22,765 nucleotides of DNA from Planctomycetota bacterium (GCA_026692885.1 JAPLNJ010000549.1:1-22765), one strand, 5' to 3'; counted from the first letter of the stretch, positions 1 to 7,110 are shown. Made by a program: numbers and translations. The notes: generated from the sequence alone by a model not told the origin.

Positions 1-1
1 C

Positions 2-334
2 GAAGTGAGCGGCTATCAGTGCGACATGGGCCACATGGGCGGGAAGATCATCTGGGGCTGGCTGTACGATGAATCGCGGAGGAACCGTTTCGTAGCGCAG
101 GGCGACCACGAGAAACTGGCGCAGGTGTTCAAGCCGGAAGACTGGAACGAGGTCGTAATCCGCTGCCAGGGGGAGCGTGTGCAGATCTGGGTTAACGGCT
201 ATCAGACGGTCGACTACAAGGAGACGGATGCGGCGATCGCGCGGCGCGGCATCATCGGCCTCCAGATCCACGGAGGCGCACCGGCGGAGGCGTGGTACAA
301 GGATCTCCGCATCCGGGAATTGCCGGGGCAATGA
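2..334 (+). CDS. DUF1080 / 3-keto-disaccharide hydrolase domain protein, C-terminal part (5' end outside window)
   Basis: The frame is open from the left edge and ends at TGA 332-334, leaving about 110 residues. The visible part has the usual end of a DUF1080 (3-keto-disaccharide hydrolase, jelly-roll fold) domain: GYQCDM near the start, then WNEVVIRCQGERVQIWVNG, then GIIGLQIHGG and a final YKDLRIREL strand. Family members are mostly exported proteins that bind or cleave modified sugars, and planctomycetes carry many copies. The start, any signal peptide and any upstream domain lie outside the window. The next gene begins 33 bp downstream on the same strand, so the two may be co-transcribed, although a sugar-related protein has no obvious role beside an ACL-like enzyme. 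The family call is firm; the substrate cannot be told. Confidence 0.85.
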   Translation, partial: EVSGYQCDMGHMGGKIIWGWLYDESRRNRFVAQGDHEKLAQVFKPEDWNEVVIRCQGERVQIWVNGYQTVDYKETDAAIARRGIIGLQIHGGAPAEAWYKDLRIRELPGQ

Positions 335-354
335 CGCCGCAAGTGGGCTCAAAA

Positions 355-367
355 GGGGGTAAGAAGG
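355..367 (+). promoter_or_regulatory. Ribosome binding site of the ACL-like small subunit gene
   Basis: A purine-rich run with GGGGG at 355-359 ends 8 nt before the ATG at 368 and is followed by AAGAAGG. It supports the start at 368. The 33-bp gap to the upstream stop leaves little room for a separate promoter. Confidence 0.6.
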
Positions 368-1609
368 ATGTCTCAGGAGATCGGCGAACTGACCTTTCTG
401 CGTCAATTGGCGCCGCGCTATGGGGTGCCTGTGCCCGAATTCGTGGAATGGCCAGCGGACCGTAAGACCGTCCAGGAGTGTCTGGCACGCTGGAAGTCGG
501 CCGTCGCCAAAGCCGATATCCTGACCGGCGGACGAGGCAAGGCGGGCCTGGTGGAGTCGGTCGACTCACTCTCCGAGGCCATCCGGGCGCTGAAGCGGCT
601 GTCTGCCATGGAGCATCGCGGCCGCCTGGCGCGGACCTCGTACTTGGTCCAGCACGTGCCCGCCGACCACGAAGTCTACACCGCGATCACCTACGATTCG
701 CGGTATCTCTCCCCCGTGATCACGCTGGCCTTGCGGGGCGGCATGGACATCGAGTCGATCCCGGACAGCGAAAAACGGACCTTTCCCGTTGACGTCTACC
801 AGGGGTTGGACGCTTACCAGGCCGGCGAACTCCTGGAGACCCTCCAGTGTCCACGTCCGGTGATCAGCCCACTGTCCCGGGCTCTCGTCAATCTGTGGGA
901 CCTATTCATCACGTCGGGGATGAAGATGTGCGAGGTCAATCCCTGGCGGATCACACCCGACCATCAGCCCGTGGCTTGCGACTTCAAGGCCGTCTTCGAC
1001 GAGGCGAACTTCAAGCATCGCAATCTGGAACTGGAGTTGCCGGAGTATCCCGAAAGCGTATCGGAGTTTCAGGAAGAAATGGAGCGTTGGAATGCGCAGT
1101 CCTACCAGGGCCAGGCCCACGTGAGCGACCTGAACGGCAGCGGCGTACTGCCGATCCTGTTCGGCGGCGGCGCGTCGACCATCATCGTCGAGACGCTGAT
1201 GCAGTCGGGAGGCGATCCCATGTTCCTCTCGGATTTCGGCGGCAACCCGCCCTACGAGCGGATGCGCGGCACGGCGGCGATTTGCTTCAAGCACAAGCTG
1301 GCCCAGGCGGGCGTGCTGCTCATCCTCGGCGGCAAGGCCAACAACACCCGCATCGATGTGACGTTTCAGGCCCTCGCCGACGCGTTGGCGGAGGCCGCGC
1401 CGCTGCGGACCACGGAATTGCCGGTGATCGTCGGCCGGGGCGGGCCACGGCTGGTCCCGGGACTGCTGGCCCTGCAACGCTGCCTCGAAGAACTCGGCTG
1501 GCCGTACGCCATCTTCGGCCACGATACACCGATCACCATGGTCGCCCAGTACGCCGGGCAACTTTACGAATACCTGAAGACTCACCCCGCCGAAAAGAAG
1601 AACCCCTGA
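368..1609 (+). CDS. aclB: ATP-citrate-lyase-like small subunit (ATP-grasp and citrate-binding domains)
   Basis: This 413-residue protein resembles the N-terminal part of ATP-citrate lyase and the beta subunit of succinyl-CoA synthetase. In a true ACL it supplies ATP and citrate binding for citryl-phosphate formation, making acetyl-CoA and oxaloacetate in the cytoplasm. Its length fits the small subunit of Chlorobium-type two-subunit enzymes (about 400). An ATP-grasp-like region fills roughly residues 1-240, including KMCEVNPWRI near 186-195. The citrate-binding-like domain follows: GGGAS at 266-270, a GGKANNT loop with N325/N326/T327, and GRGGP with R357, matching the human ACLY SIANFT loop and RRGGP arginine. 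The loop is one residue shorter and lacks the Phe. The stop overlaps the next start (TGATG), so translation is probably coupled. The family call is strong; citrate as substrate is inferred. Confidence 0.85.
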   Translation: MSQEIGELTFLRQLAPRYGVPVPEFVEWPADRKTVQECLARWKSAVAKADILTGGRGKAGLVESVDSLSEAIRALKRLSAMEHRGRLARTSYLVQHVPADHEVYTAITYDSRYLSPVITLALRGGMDIESIPDSEKRTFPVDVYQGLDAYQAGELLETLQCPRPVISPLSRALVNLWDLFITSGMKMCEVNPWRITPDHQPVACDFKAVFDEANFKHRNLELELPEYPESVSEFQEEMERWNAQSYQGQAHVSDLNGSGVLPILFGGGASTIIVETLMQSGGDPMFLSDFGGNPPYERMRGTAAICFKHKLAQAGVLLILGGKANNTRIDVTFQALADALAEAAPLRTTELPVIVGRGGPRLVPGLLALQRCLEELGWPYAIFGHDTPITMVAQYAGQLYEYLKTHPAEKKNP

Positions 1610-3672
1610 TGCGTGCGAAAACCCTCTCCGAGCTGTTGCGTCAAGGCGACCGGGTCGCGGTCTCGAACATCACCGGCCGGGAGGCCGGCAAGGTCACCGA
1701 GGTCAGCCAGGCTTACGCCGGGAACATCATTGGCGGCTGGGCCCTGGGCAAAGGCGGTGGCGCGATTCCGCTCGATCCGCAGTCGTCCCTGCCGGTGTTC
1801 TCCGACTACGCCGACCTGCTGGAGCACTTGTCTCCCGAACGACATCCCAACAAGATCATCATCTATTCCCCCCCCGAGGCGGTGTACGGCGAGATCAAGA
1901 ACGTGGTCAAGGCCGCGGCTGGGGTGGAGACGATCTTCATCATCACCGAGCACATCTCCATCGAGGTCTCGGCCAAGATTCACCAGCTCTGCCAGGCCGA
2001 AAACATCGACGTGATCGGTGGCAATACGCTCGGCGTAATCAATACCACGGACCATGTGCGCATCGGGGCCGTCGGCGGCGACTCGCCGGAAGAAGCGTTC
2101 CAACCCGGCAGCGCCACGATCATCTCCAACAGTGGGAATATGGTCAACACCATGGCCTCGTACCTGTATGGGGCCGGCATTGGGACACGGTTCGGCATTT
2201 CCACCGGCAAAGACCAGCTGATCCTCACGCCCTTGCGCGATCTGTTGGAGCTGACGCTCCCGGACGAACTGACGCAAGTCATCGTGTTGTATGTGGAGCC
2301 GGGCGGGTTGTACGAGCAGATCGCCGTGCGTTGGCTGCAGGAGACAGGCTTCCCCAAGCCGATTGTGGTGTATGTCGGGGGCACGATCGCCGACGAGCGG
2401 AGTCTCTCGCTAGGGCATGCCGGCGCGGTCGTCGAGGGGCCCGGTACCCGGGCCCGGGAAAAGCAGGCACTGTTTGACACTTATCTTGGCATGCCCCCGT
2501 TCACCCCGGGCATGAGTTTTGACCAGCCACCGACTCAGGGCTTGCGGATCCAGGCCCTGCACGATCTGCCGGAGGCGGTGCGCGTCCTCTACGACGTGCT
2601 CCGCCGCGAGCGCGACTACCGCCATTATCGGACGTTGCAACTCAATCCGTGGCTGAAGAACATGGGCAAATTGGGCACGCGACTGCCGCCGGCCCTGGTG
2701 CTGAGCGAGGGCAATATCCCGTCGCCTTACAAAGAGCAGATCGAGCAGTTTCACAAGACTCAGTTTGGGCGGCTCACCACCCGCCGCGACATGCGCAACG
2801 CGAGCCACGCTTCATCCAACGACGGCGCCACGCCACGCATCTATGGCCACAGCATGCTGCGGTTGATGGAGTCCCGTTCGTTCGGCCATACGCTGGTTCT
2901 GGCCTGGACCGGACATCCGCCCGCCAGGGACTTCGAACCCGACTTGGTCGAGAAAGCCTTAATTGCTGCCTTGACCAACGGACCCGGCACGATCTCCGCG
3001 CAGGCCGCCAAACTCTCGGCTTCGGCCGGCAACAGCCCGCACACGGCGATGATCGCCACCCTGGCCGCCATCGGTGACGTACATGGCGGAAACGGCAAAG
3101 AGGCGGTGGCCTTCATGATCGACGCCTTCGCCAATTCGCTGCTCACGGATCCCTACGATGCCTCCCGTCGAGACTTGGTCCGGCAGAAGGCCGGGCAGGT
3201 CGCCGCCGAGGCCCTGCGGGCCAAACGCGCGGCGACGGAACAGGACGTGGCGTTCGCGCGGATCCCCTGCCTGGGACATCCCGTCTATCGCAAAGACGAG
3301 GTCAACTACGACCCTCGCGAGCAGGTCATCGCTCGGTATCTCGAGCAACGCGGCATCTACCACGCCTTCCTCGATTTCTACCACGAGTTAGCCATGGCCC
3401 TGCGCAAGGTGGGCGTCACCCAGAATGTGCTGGCCGTCAACGTCGACGCCGTCATCGCCTGCGTCTGGTTGGGGATTTGTTGGCCGCTGCTGTGCGAGAA
3501 GCGGATTACCACCGACCGCGCCAAACAGATCGCGGTGGCCGCGTTCGCCTTGGGGCGTGCCGCCGGCGGCGCGGGCGAATACTTCGACCACACCGACTTC
3601 GGCCAACCCATGGACATGCGCATCCCTGTCACCGAGTGCGGGGCACTCACCGCGGACGTAGAGGACTCTTGA
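1609..3672 (+). CDS. aclA: ATP-citrate-lyase-like large subunit (CoA-ligase domain plus citrate-synthase-like domain)
   Basis: This 687-residue protein starts at the ATG that shares its A with the previous stop codon; the same frame is open further upstream, but only as a shadow of the previous gene. Residues 1 to about 320 match succinyl-CoA synthetase alpha: QPGSATIISNSGNM, KPIVVYVGGT, then LGHAGA with the expected phospho-histidine H270. About 400-687 match the citryl-CoA lyase (citrate-synthase-like) half: GPGTISAQ, AAIGDVHGG, GHPVYRKD with H557, NVDAV with D613, and a MRIP segment near the end. Aligned from memory without gaps to human ACLY, the SGAHNTI histidine falls on Gln465 here, while the other two catalytic residues are kept. 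Chlorobium-type AclA is about 608 residues, so this one is longer. The pair belongs to the ACL superfamily; it may be a true ACL with altered active site or a related acyl-CoA synthetase/lyase. Confidence 0.82.
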   Translation: MRAKTLSELLRQGDRVAVSNITGREAGKVTEVSQAYAGNIIGGWALGKGGGAIPLDPQSSLPVFSDYADLLEHLSPERHPNKIIIYSPPEAVYGEIKNVVKAAAGVETIFIITEHISIEVSAKIHQLCQAENIDVIGGNTLGVINTTDHVRIGAVGGDSPEEAFQPGSATIISNSGNMVNTMASYLYGAGIGTRFGISTGKDQLILTPLRDLLELTLPDELTQVIVLYVEPGGLYEQIAVRWLQETGFPKPIVVYVGGTIADERSLSLGHAGAVVEGPGTRAREKQALFDTYLGMPPFTPGMSFDQPPTQGLRIQALHDLPEAVRVLYDVLRRERDYRHYRTLQLNPWLKNMGKLGTRLPPALVLSEGNIPSPYKEQIEQFHKTQFGRLTTRRDMRNASHASSNDGATPRIYGHSMLRLMESRSFGHTLVLAWTGHPPARDFEPDLVEKALIAALTNGPGTISAQAAKLSASAGNSPHTAMIATLAAIGDVHGGNGKEAVAFMIDAFANSLLTDPYDASRRDLVRQKAGQVAAEALRAKRAATEQDVAFARIPCLGHPVYRKDEVNYDPREQVIARYLEQRGIYHAFLDFYHELAMALRKVGVTQNVLAVNVDAVIACVWLGICWPLLCEKRITTDRAKQIAVAAFALGRAAGGAGEYFDHTDFGQPMDMRIPVTECGALTADVEDS

Positions 3673-3766
3673 CGCGGTTTGTCGTGCGGCAACTCCGCGT
3701 AGCAACGCAGACCAGAATAACTTCCGGATTTCGTCGAACGATGCGCGACCGGTTTACAGGCTTGTT

Positions 3767-4020
3767 AGCCGGCTTCAGCCGGCTCCCCGTCTGCCACCAG
3801 CTTCAGCTGGTGGGTCGAGAGGGCCTCGCGCACCTTAGCCGGCTTCAGCCGGACTTCTCCTCATGTCTTCAGACATCGCTCCCGGCAAATCGGCGGGTTT
3901 CCCACAAATGGTTGAAACCCAGATCAAGAAGCCCGGCTAAAGCCGGCTGCGGGAAATGCTTCGGCCAGCGCCCCCACCAGCTACAGCTGGTGGCAGCCAG
4001 GGTGTCGGCTGAAGCCGACA
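3767..4020. repeat. Cluster of six tetraloop-type hairpins (REP-like palindromes) downstream of aclA
   Basis: Six short palindromes lie within 254 bp: AGCCGGC-TTCA-GCCGGCT at 3767-3784; CCACCAGC-TTCA-GCTGGTGG at 3794-3813; a near copy of the first at 3837-3852; CCGGC-TAAA-GCCGG at 3933-3946; CCACCAGC-TACA-GCTGGTGG at 3974-3993; TGTCGGC-TGAA-GCCGACA at 4003-4020. Two sequence families alternate, and loops are four bases. There is no T-run, so they are not classic terminators, but they could cap the aclA mRNA 3' end. They resemble extragenic palindromes spread by transposase-like proteins; none is encoded here. Confidence 0.75.
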
Positions 4021-4163
4021 ACCGGACGACCAAGGCGGCTATTTGAACGTGAGCCGCTTTCCGTTGCCATCCGCCGCGAATTGCGGCCCAACCGGGAAGT
4101 TATTTCGGTCCGCGTTGCTACGTCTCCGGCTTGTAGTCCTACCACACGCGGCTGGCATCGGCT

Positions 4164-4203
4164 CGTTTAACCCGGAGCCGGATACCCGCTTGCGGCTTAA
4201 ACG
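4164..4203. repeat. Short inverted repeat containing a dispersed CCGGA motif
   Basis: CGTTTAA (4164-4170) is matched by TTAAACG (4197-4203). Inside it, 4168-4184 reads TAACCCGGAGCCGGATA, which recurs with one change at 5598-5614. The role is unknown; it looks like another intergenic repeat family. The rest of 4021-4281 shows nothing I can support. Confidence 0.4.
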
Positions 4204-4281
4204 ACAAAGAAGCATGTGTCTGTCCTCATCCGCGAGCGGTATGAGTGGCCCGGCTGCCATGCCGCGCCGTCCGCGATCTGG

Positions 4282-4310
4282 TTGCGACCTTGCTCACGAC
4301 CTGCTATCTT
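4282..4310 (+). promoter_or_regulatory. Possible sigma70-like promoter for the lipoprotein gene
   Basis: TTGCGA (4282-4287) and TATCTT (4305-4310) are separated by 17 bp, with an extended TG just before the -10. The gene starts 60 bp downstream. Each hexamer matches the consensus at only four of six positions, so this is a weak call. Confidence 0.22.
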
Positions 4311-4369
4311 CCACGGCACCGCGCGTCTTGGTAGTCGATTGCCTTCCGAAGATCATAGGGGTTCCCGCC

Positions 4370-4786
4370 ATGCTGTTGTTCCGCACGTTTGCGTTCGTGG
4401 TGCTTGGCTGCGCGATTGGCTCCGGTTGCGGCGCGGACAAGACCAAGGCTCTGACGGCCGAGGTCGAAAACCTGCAGGCCCGTATGATACAACTGGAAGC
4501 GGAGAAAGCCAAAGTCGGCGCGCAACTTGCGAGTGCCAACCAGGAACTGCAGCGCGTCGCAGAGATCAAGCAAGGCTACGAAGCGGCACGCACCAAATTC
4601 GCGGCCAATTTGAAGCAGATGGCCCCCTTGGTGGGCAATGCGGAATCCCCGTTACCGCCGTTCGAAGGTCTGAGCGATAGCAGTTGGGTCGGCAAGCTCG
4701 CGCCCGGTGCGGAAATGGCCCCGGGACTCAACGATCTGCAAAACGAGCTGAAAGGGATCTTGGGTAACGAAGCCAAGAAACCGTGA
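4370..4786 (+). CDS. Small predicted lipoprotein with coiled coil
   Basis: This 138-residue protein has a basic start, a hydrophobic stretch (FAFVVLGCAIG) and a GSGC lipobox-like site with Cys20, so export and lipid anchoring are likely, though the -3 residue is Gly rather than Leu. Residues about 26-75 are rich in Ala, Glu, Gln and Leu with heptad-like spacing (ALTAEVENLQARMIQLEAEK), typical of a coiled coil. The C-terminal half has no motif I recognise. The frame stays open upstream to 4043, but ATG 4370 is preferred: it creates the signal sequence and has AGGGG at 4357-4361, 8 nt before it. It converges with the acetyltransferase gene. Function unknown; a small periplasmic structural or scaffold protein is possible. 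Confidence 0.75.
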   Translation: MLLFRTFAFVVLGCAIGSGCGADKTKALTAEVENLQARMIQLEAEKAKVGAQLASANQELQRVAEIKQGYEAARTKFAANLKQMAPLVGNAESPLPPFEGLSDSSWVGKLAPGAEMAPGLNDLQNELKGILGNEAKKP

Positions 4787-4787
4787 C

Positions 4788-4828
4788 TCTGATCCGGCGG
4801 AACAACGGCTGCGTCTCACCGGACCAGA
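4788..4828. terminator. Possible bidirectional terminator between convergent genes
   Basis: TCTGATCCGG (4788-4797) faces CCGGACCAGA (4819-4828), a 10-bp stem with one mismatch, starting 1 base after the lipoprotein stop and overlapping the last codons of the opposing gene. There is no U-tract in either direction, so termination is only suggested by position. Confidence 0.3.
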
Positions 4829-5337
4829 GCGTACAGTTTGCTGTCCAGAAATCGCCGGTCCTTCAAGAAGTGCTTCCGCAGGTTGCCCTCGCACGTAAAT
4901 CCGTTCTTTTCCAAGACCCGAGCGGAAGTGACGTTGACATAGAAGACATAGGCGGTGATGCGGACCAGCTTCCACTGGGTGAAGGCGTGCTCGCAGGCCT
5001 TGCCCACGACGGCGGTCATGATGCCCTGGCTCCAGTACGGCTTGGCTAGCCAGTAGCCAATCTGCGCGAGGTGCCCCTTGGCCAGTTCCTCGAAACCGCA
5101 GCCACCGATCAAGGAGCCAGCCGCGTTGCGGACGGCGAAATGGACCGGCTCGCCGTGCTGCTCCGTGGCCTCGACGATCACGCGGAGCCACCGGTCGAAG
5201 TCGGCCGCAGTGTATGGGTGCGGGATGCGCAGCGTCCGGTCGTAGATGTCCTTGTCGGACAGGTATTCGACACACGCCGCTTGGTCCGTGGGACGGAACT
5301 CGGTCAGTGTTATTTTTTCGTTGACGATCAGGTGCAT
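4816..5337 (-). CDS. GNAT-family N-acetyltransferase (RimJ/RimL-like)
   Basis: This 173-residue protein has the usual GNAT layout: an N-terminal strand (MHLIVNEKITLTEFRPTD), SLIGGCGFEEL in the middle, then IGYWLAKPYWSQGIMTAVVG, where the segment around WSQGIMTAV takes the place of the acetyl-CoA pyrophosphate loop (usually Q/R-x-x-G-x-G/A), and a late NVTSARVLEKNGFTCEG motif typical of RimJ/RimL-type enzymes. These transfer acetyl groups from acetyl-CoA to protein N-termini, amino sugars, drugs or other amines; the substrate cannot be told. The frame extends 17 codons further to an ATG at 5388, but that extension is Arg-rich and unlike the family, so 5337 is preferred, although no clear ribosome site precedes it. 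It runs in the same direction as hcp but is separated from it by a large hairpin, so co-transcription is doubtful. Confidence 0.82.
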   Translation of the reverse strand: MHLIVNEKITLTEFRPTDQAACVEYLSDKDIYDRTLRIPHPYTAADFDRWLRVIVEATEQHGEPVHFAVRNAAGSLIGGCGFEELAKGHLAQIGYWLAKPYWSQGIMTAVVGKACEHAFTQWKLVRITAYVFYVNVTSARVLEKNGFTCEGNLRKHFLKDRRFLDSKLYALVR

Positions 5338-5478
5338 GGCCGGAGTCTTTCGGTCTCGGCGGTCGCGAAACTGGGGACGCCTCCACATTCTACCCGATGC
5401 GGCTCGCCACAGCAGGCCAACAACTCCCGATTTTCCTTGCTATACCGCACGCGGCCGGCAGGGGCTCGCCTAAGCGGC

Positions 5479-5592
5479 CGCGCAGAAATAACTTGAGCAA
5501 TTGGCCGTAGGACGGATTGGCGATCCGGCCGGGAAATACCGGCCGGATCGCCAATCCGTCCTACAAGGGTTTGACCAACTTATTTCTGCGCG
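5479..5592. repeat. 114-bp nested inverted repeat (long hairpin / MITE-like element)
   Basis: An inner perfect 26-bp stem (5507-5532 with 5539-5564) is closed by a 6-base GAAATA loop. Outer arms CGCGCAGAAATAA (5479-5491) and TTATTTCTGCGCG (5580-5592) are also perfect complements, and the DNA between inner and outer arms is partly complementary. It lies between hcp and the acetyltransferase gene, both on the minus strand, and would form a very stable hairpin in RNA. No coding potential and no clear target-site duplication. Apart from this and the motif at 5598-5614, the gap 5338-5716 shows nothing I can support. Confidence 0.85.
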
Positions 5593-5597
5593 GGCAC

Positions 5598-5614
5598 TAA
5601 CCCGGAACCGGATA
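5598..5614 (+). repeat. Second copy of a 17-bp dispersed motif
   Basis: TAACCCGGAACCGGATA matches 4168-4184 at 16 of 17 positions. In both places it sits beside other palindromic DNA. Role unknown. Confidence 0.4.
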
Positions 5615-5716
5615 AACGCGGCTCCGAGTCTAACGACGATAGAACCCGGATTACGCGTGCAGGGTCGGCCTGGCCACTTGAAAACATCGTATTGACCCAC
5701 TGCTTGGATCATCCGT

Positions 5717-5764
5717 GTCAACCCGCCAGGGCAATTGCCAGTCAACCCGCCAGGGCAGTTGCCA
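5717..5764. repeat. 24-bp tandem duplication across the hcp stop codon
   Basis: Positions 5717-5740 and 5741-5764 are direct copies differing at one base. Read with hcp on the minus strand, each copy encodes the last residues LA(T/I)ALAG plus TGA. The gene ends at the first stop, so the second copy (5717-5740) is untranslated. Confidence 0.8.
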
Positions 5765-7034
5765 GATCCTGCTTGGCGTCGTTCCCGGCCAGGCGCAGAT
5801 CGAACTTGTCTTGCAGCACCTTGAACACGTTCGGCGTGATGAACCCGGGCGGATTCGGGCCGATCGTGATGCGTTTGATGCCGAGCGCCAACAGCGTCAG
5901 CAGCACCGCCACGGCCTTCTGCTCGAACCAGGAGATGACCAACGTCAACGGGAGGTCGTTCACTGTGCAGTTGAAGGCTTGCGCCAACGCCGAGGCGACT
6001 TTGATGGCCCCGTAGGCGTCGTTGCACTGCCCCATGTCCAGCAACCGTGGCAGCCCCAACAACTGGCCGTAGTCGTAATCGCGAATGCGGAACTTGCCGC
6101 AGCCCAGGGTCAGAATGAACGAATCGGGGGGCGTGGCTCGTGCGTAATCGCTGAAGTAATTGCGGCCTGGTTCCGCGCCGTCGCAGCCACCGATCAGGAA
6201 GAAGCGGCTGATCTTGCCGTCCTTCACCGCTTTCACGATCACGTCCGCCAAGCCCAGGATCACGTCGTGATGGAACCCGATCGTCGACTCCTTAATCGTC
6301 GTCGCCGGCAGCGCCGGGCGGGCCTTGGCCATGGCGATCACGGCCGAGAAATCGTCGTCGCAGATTCGCTTGCCGCCGGGCACAGCCGTACAGCGGGTGG
6401 TAAACAACCGGTCGGCGTAGCCGGGTTTGGGAATCAGCACGCAGTTGGTCGTGCCGACAATCGGCCCGGGGAAGACGTCGAATTCCCAGCGTTGCTTCTG
6501 CCAGGCTCCGCCGAAGTGACCCGCCAGATTCGGATGCTCACGCAGCTTCGGGTACATGTGGCCCGGCAGCATTTCGCCGTGCGTGTAGACATTCACGTCG
6601 GTCCCTTCGCACTGCTTCAGCAGGTTGGACAAATCCAACAGATCGTGGCCCGTGATCAAGATGCCGGGACCGGCCGCAGTGCCTTCACGGACGGTACTGG
6701 GAGCCGGAGCGCCAAACATCTCGACGTGGCCTCGTTCCAGCATTTCCATGACGCGGAGGTTCTGGCGGCCGCATTCCAGGATCAGCTCCAGGTGCGATTC
6801 CATGTCGAAGTTCACGTTCGTCATCGTGGCGAACAGGGCTTCCTCCATGAAGGCGCTGACCTTCTCGTCGCTCTTGCCCAGCCGGCGGGCGTGATGGGCG
6901 TAGGCCGCCATCCCTTTTAGGCCGTACAGGAGGGTTTCCTGGAGGGACTGAATATCTTCGTCTTTCCCGCAGACACCCTGAGTTAACACGCAGCCCGAAC
7001 CGTGAGCCGTCTGTTCGCATTGGTTACAGAACAT
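5742..7034 (-). CDS. hcp: Hybrid cluster protein, short class III-like form
   Basis: Hcp is a cytoplasmic iron-sulfur protein, reported as a high-affinity nitric oxide reductase and protein S-nitrosylase, and originally as hydroxylamine reductase. This one is 430 residues, well below the roughly 550 of class I and II enzymes, consistent with class III proteins lacking the second helical domain. N-terminal cluster cysteines are C3, C6, C15 and C22. All hybrid-cluster ligands are recognisable: H130 (ITGH), E154 (HGEMLP), C198 (GTTNC), C284 (GGCDGA, the persulfide position), C312 (LGCGK), C337 (MGQCNDAYGA) and E371 (SWFEQK). The start at 7034 gives the standard MFCNQCEQT opening; an 11-codon extension to 7067 is open but unlikely. 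AAGGA lies 10 nt upstream. Control probably comes from the FNR-type operator at 7211-7224. Confidence 0.95.
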   Translation of the reverse strand: MFCNQCEQTAHGSGCVLTQGVCGKDEDIQSLQETLLYGLKGMAAYAHHARRLGKSDEKVSAFMEEALFATMTNVNFDMESHLELILECGRQNLRVMEMLERGHVEMFGAPAPSTVREGTAAGPGILITGHDLLDLSNLLKQCEGTDVNVYTHGEMLPGHMYPKLREHPNLAGHFGGAWQKQRWEFDVFPGPIVGTTNCVLIPKPGYADRLFTTRCTAVPGGKRICDDDFSAVIAMAKARPALPATTIKESTIGFHHDVILGLADVIVKAVKDGKISRFFLIGGCDGAEPGRNYFSDYARATPPDSFILTLGCGKFRIRDYDYGQLLGLPRLLDMGQCNDAYGAIKVASALAQAFNCTVNDLPLTLVISWFEQKAVAVLLTLLALGIKRITIGPNPPGFITPNVFKVLQDKFDLRLAGNDAKQDLATALAG

Positions 7035-7110
7035 GAGGAAGTGTTCCTTATTTCGAGTATTGGACACCTTTCTGAACGTGCCGACCGCGGTAGCCGACCG
7101 ACAACCACGG

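Noticed and set aside
847..1608. Upstream extension of the aclA frame to 847
   Set aside because: The extension overlaps the small subunit gene in another frame and translates to Arg/Pro-rich shadow sequence. The ATG at 1609 gives the normal family N-terminus and the TGATG overlap.
368..3672. Evidence for carbon fixation by the reductive TCA cycle
   Set aside because: No other key enzyme of that cycle is in the window and a catalytic residue of the ACL-like enzyme seems altered, so the claim would go beyond the sequence.
3767..4020. CRISPR array
   Set aside because: Units are palindromes of two different families with unequal spacing and no uniform spacers; no cas genes nearby.
5715..6920. 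401-codon plus-strand frame across hcp
   Set aside because: It lies wholly antisense to hcp, which has every expected cluster ligand; the plus-strand translation shows no family features.
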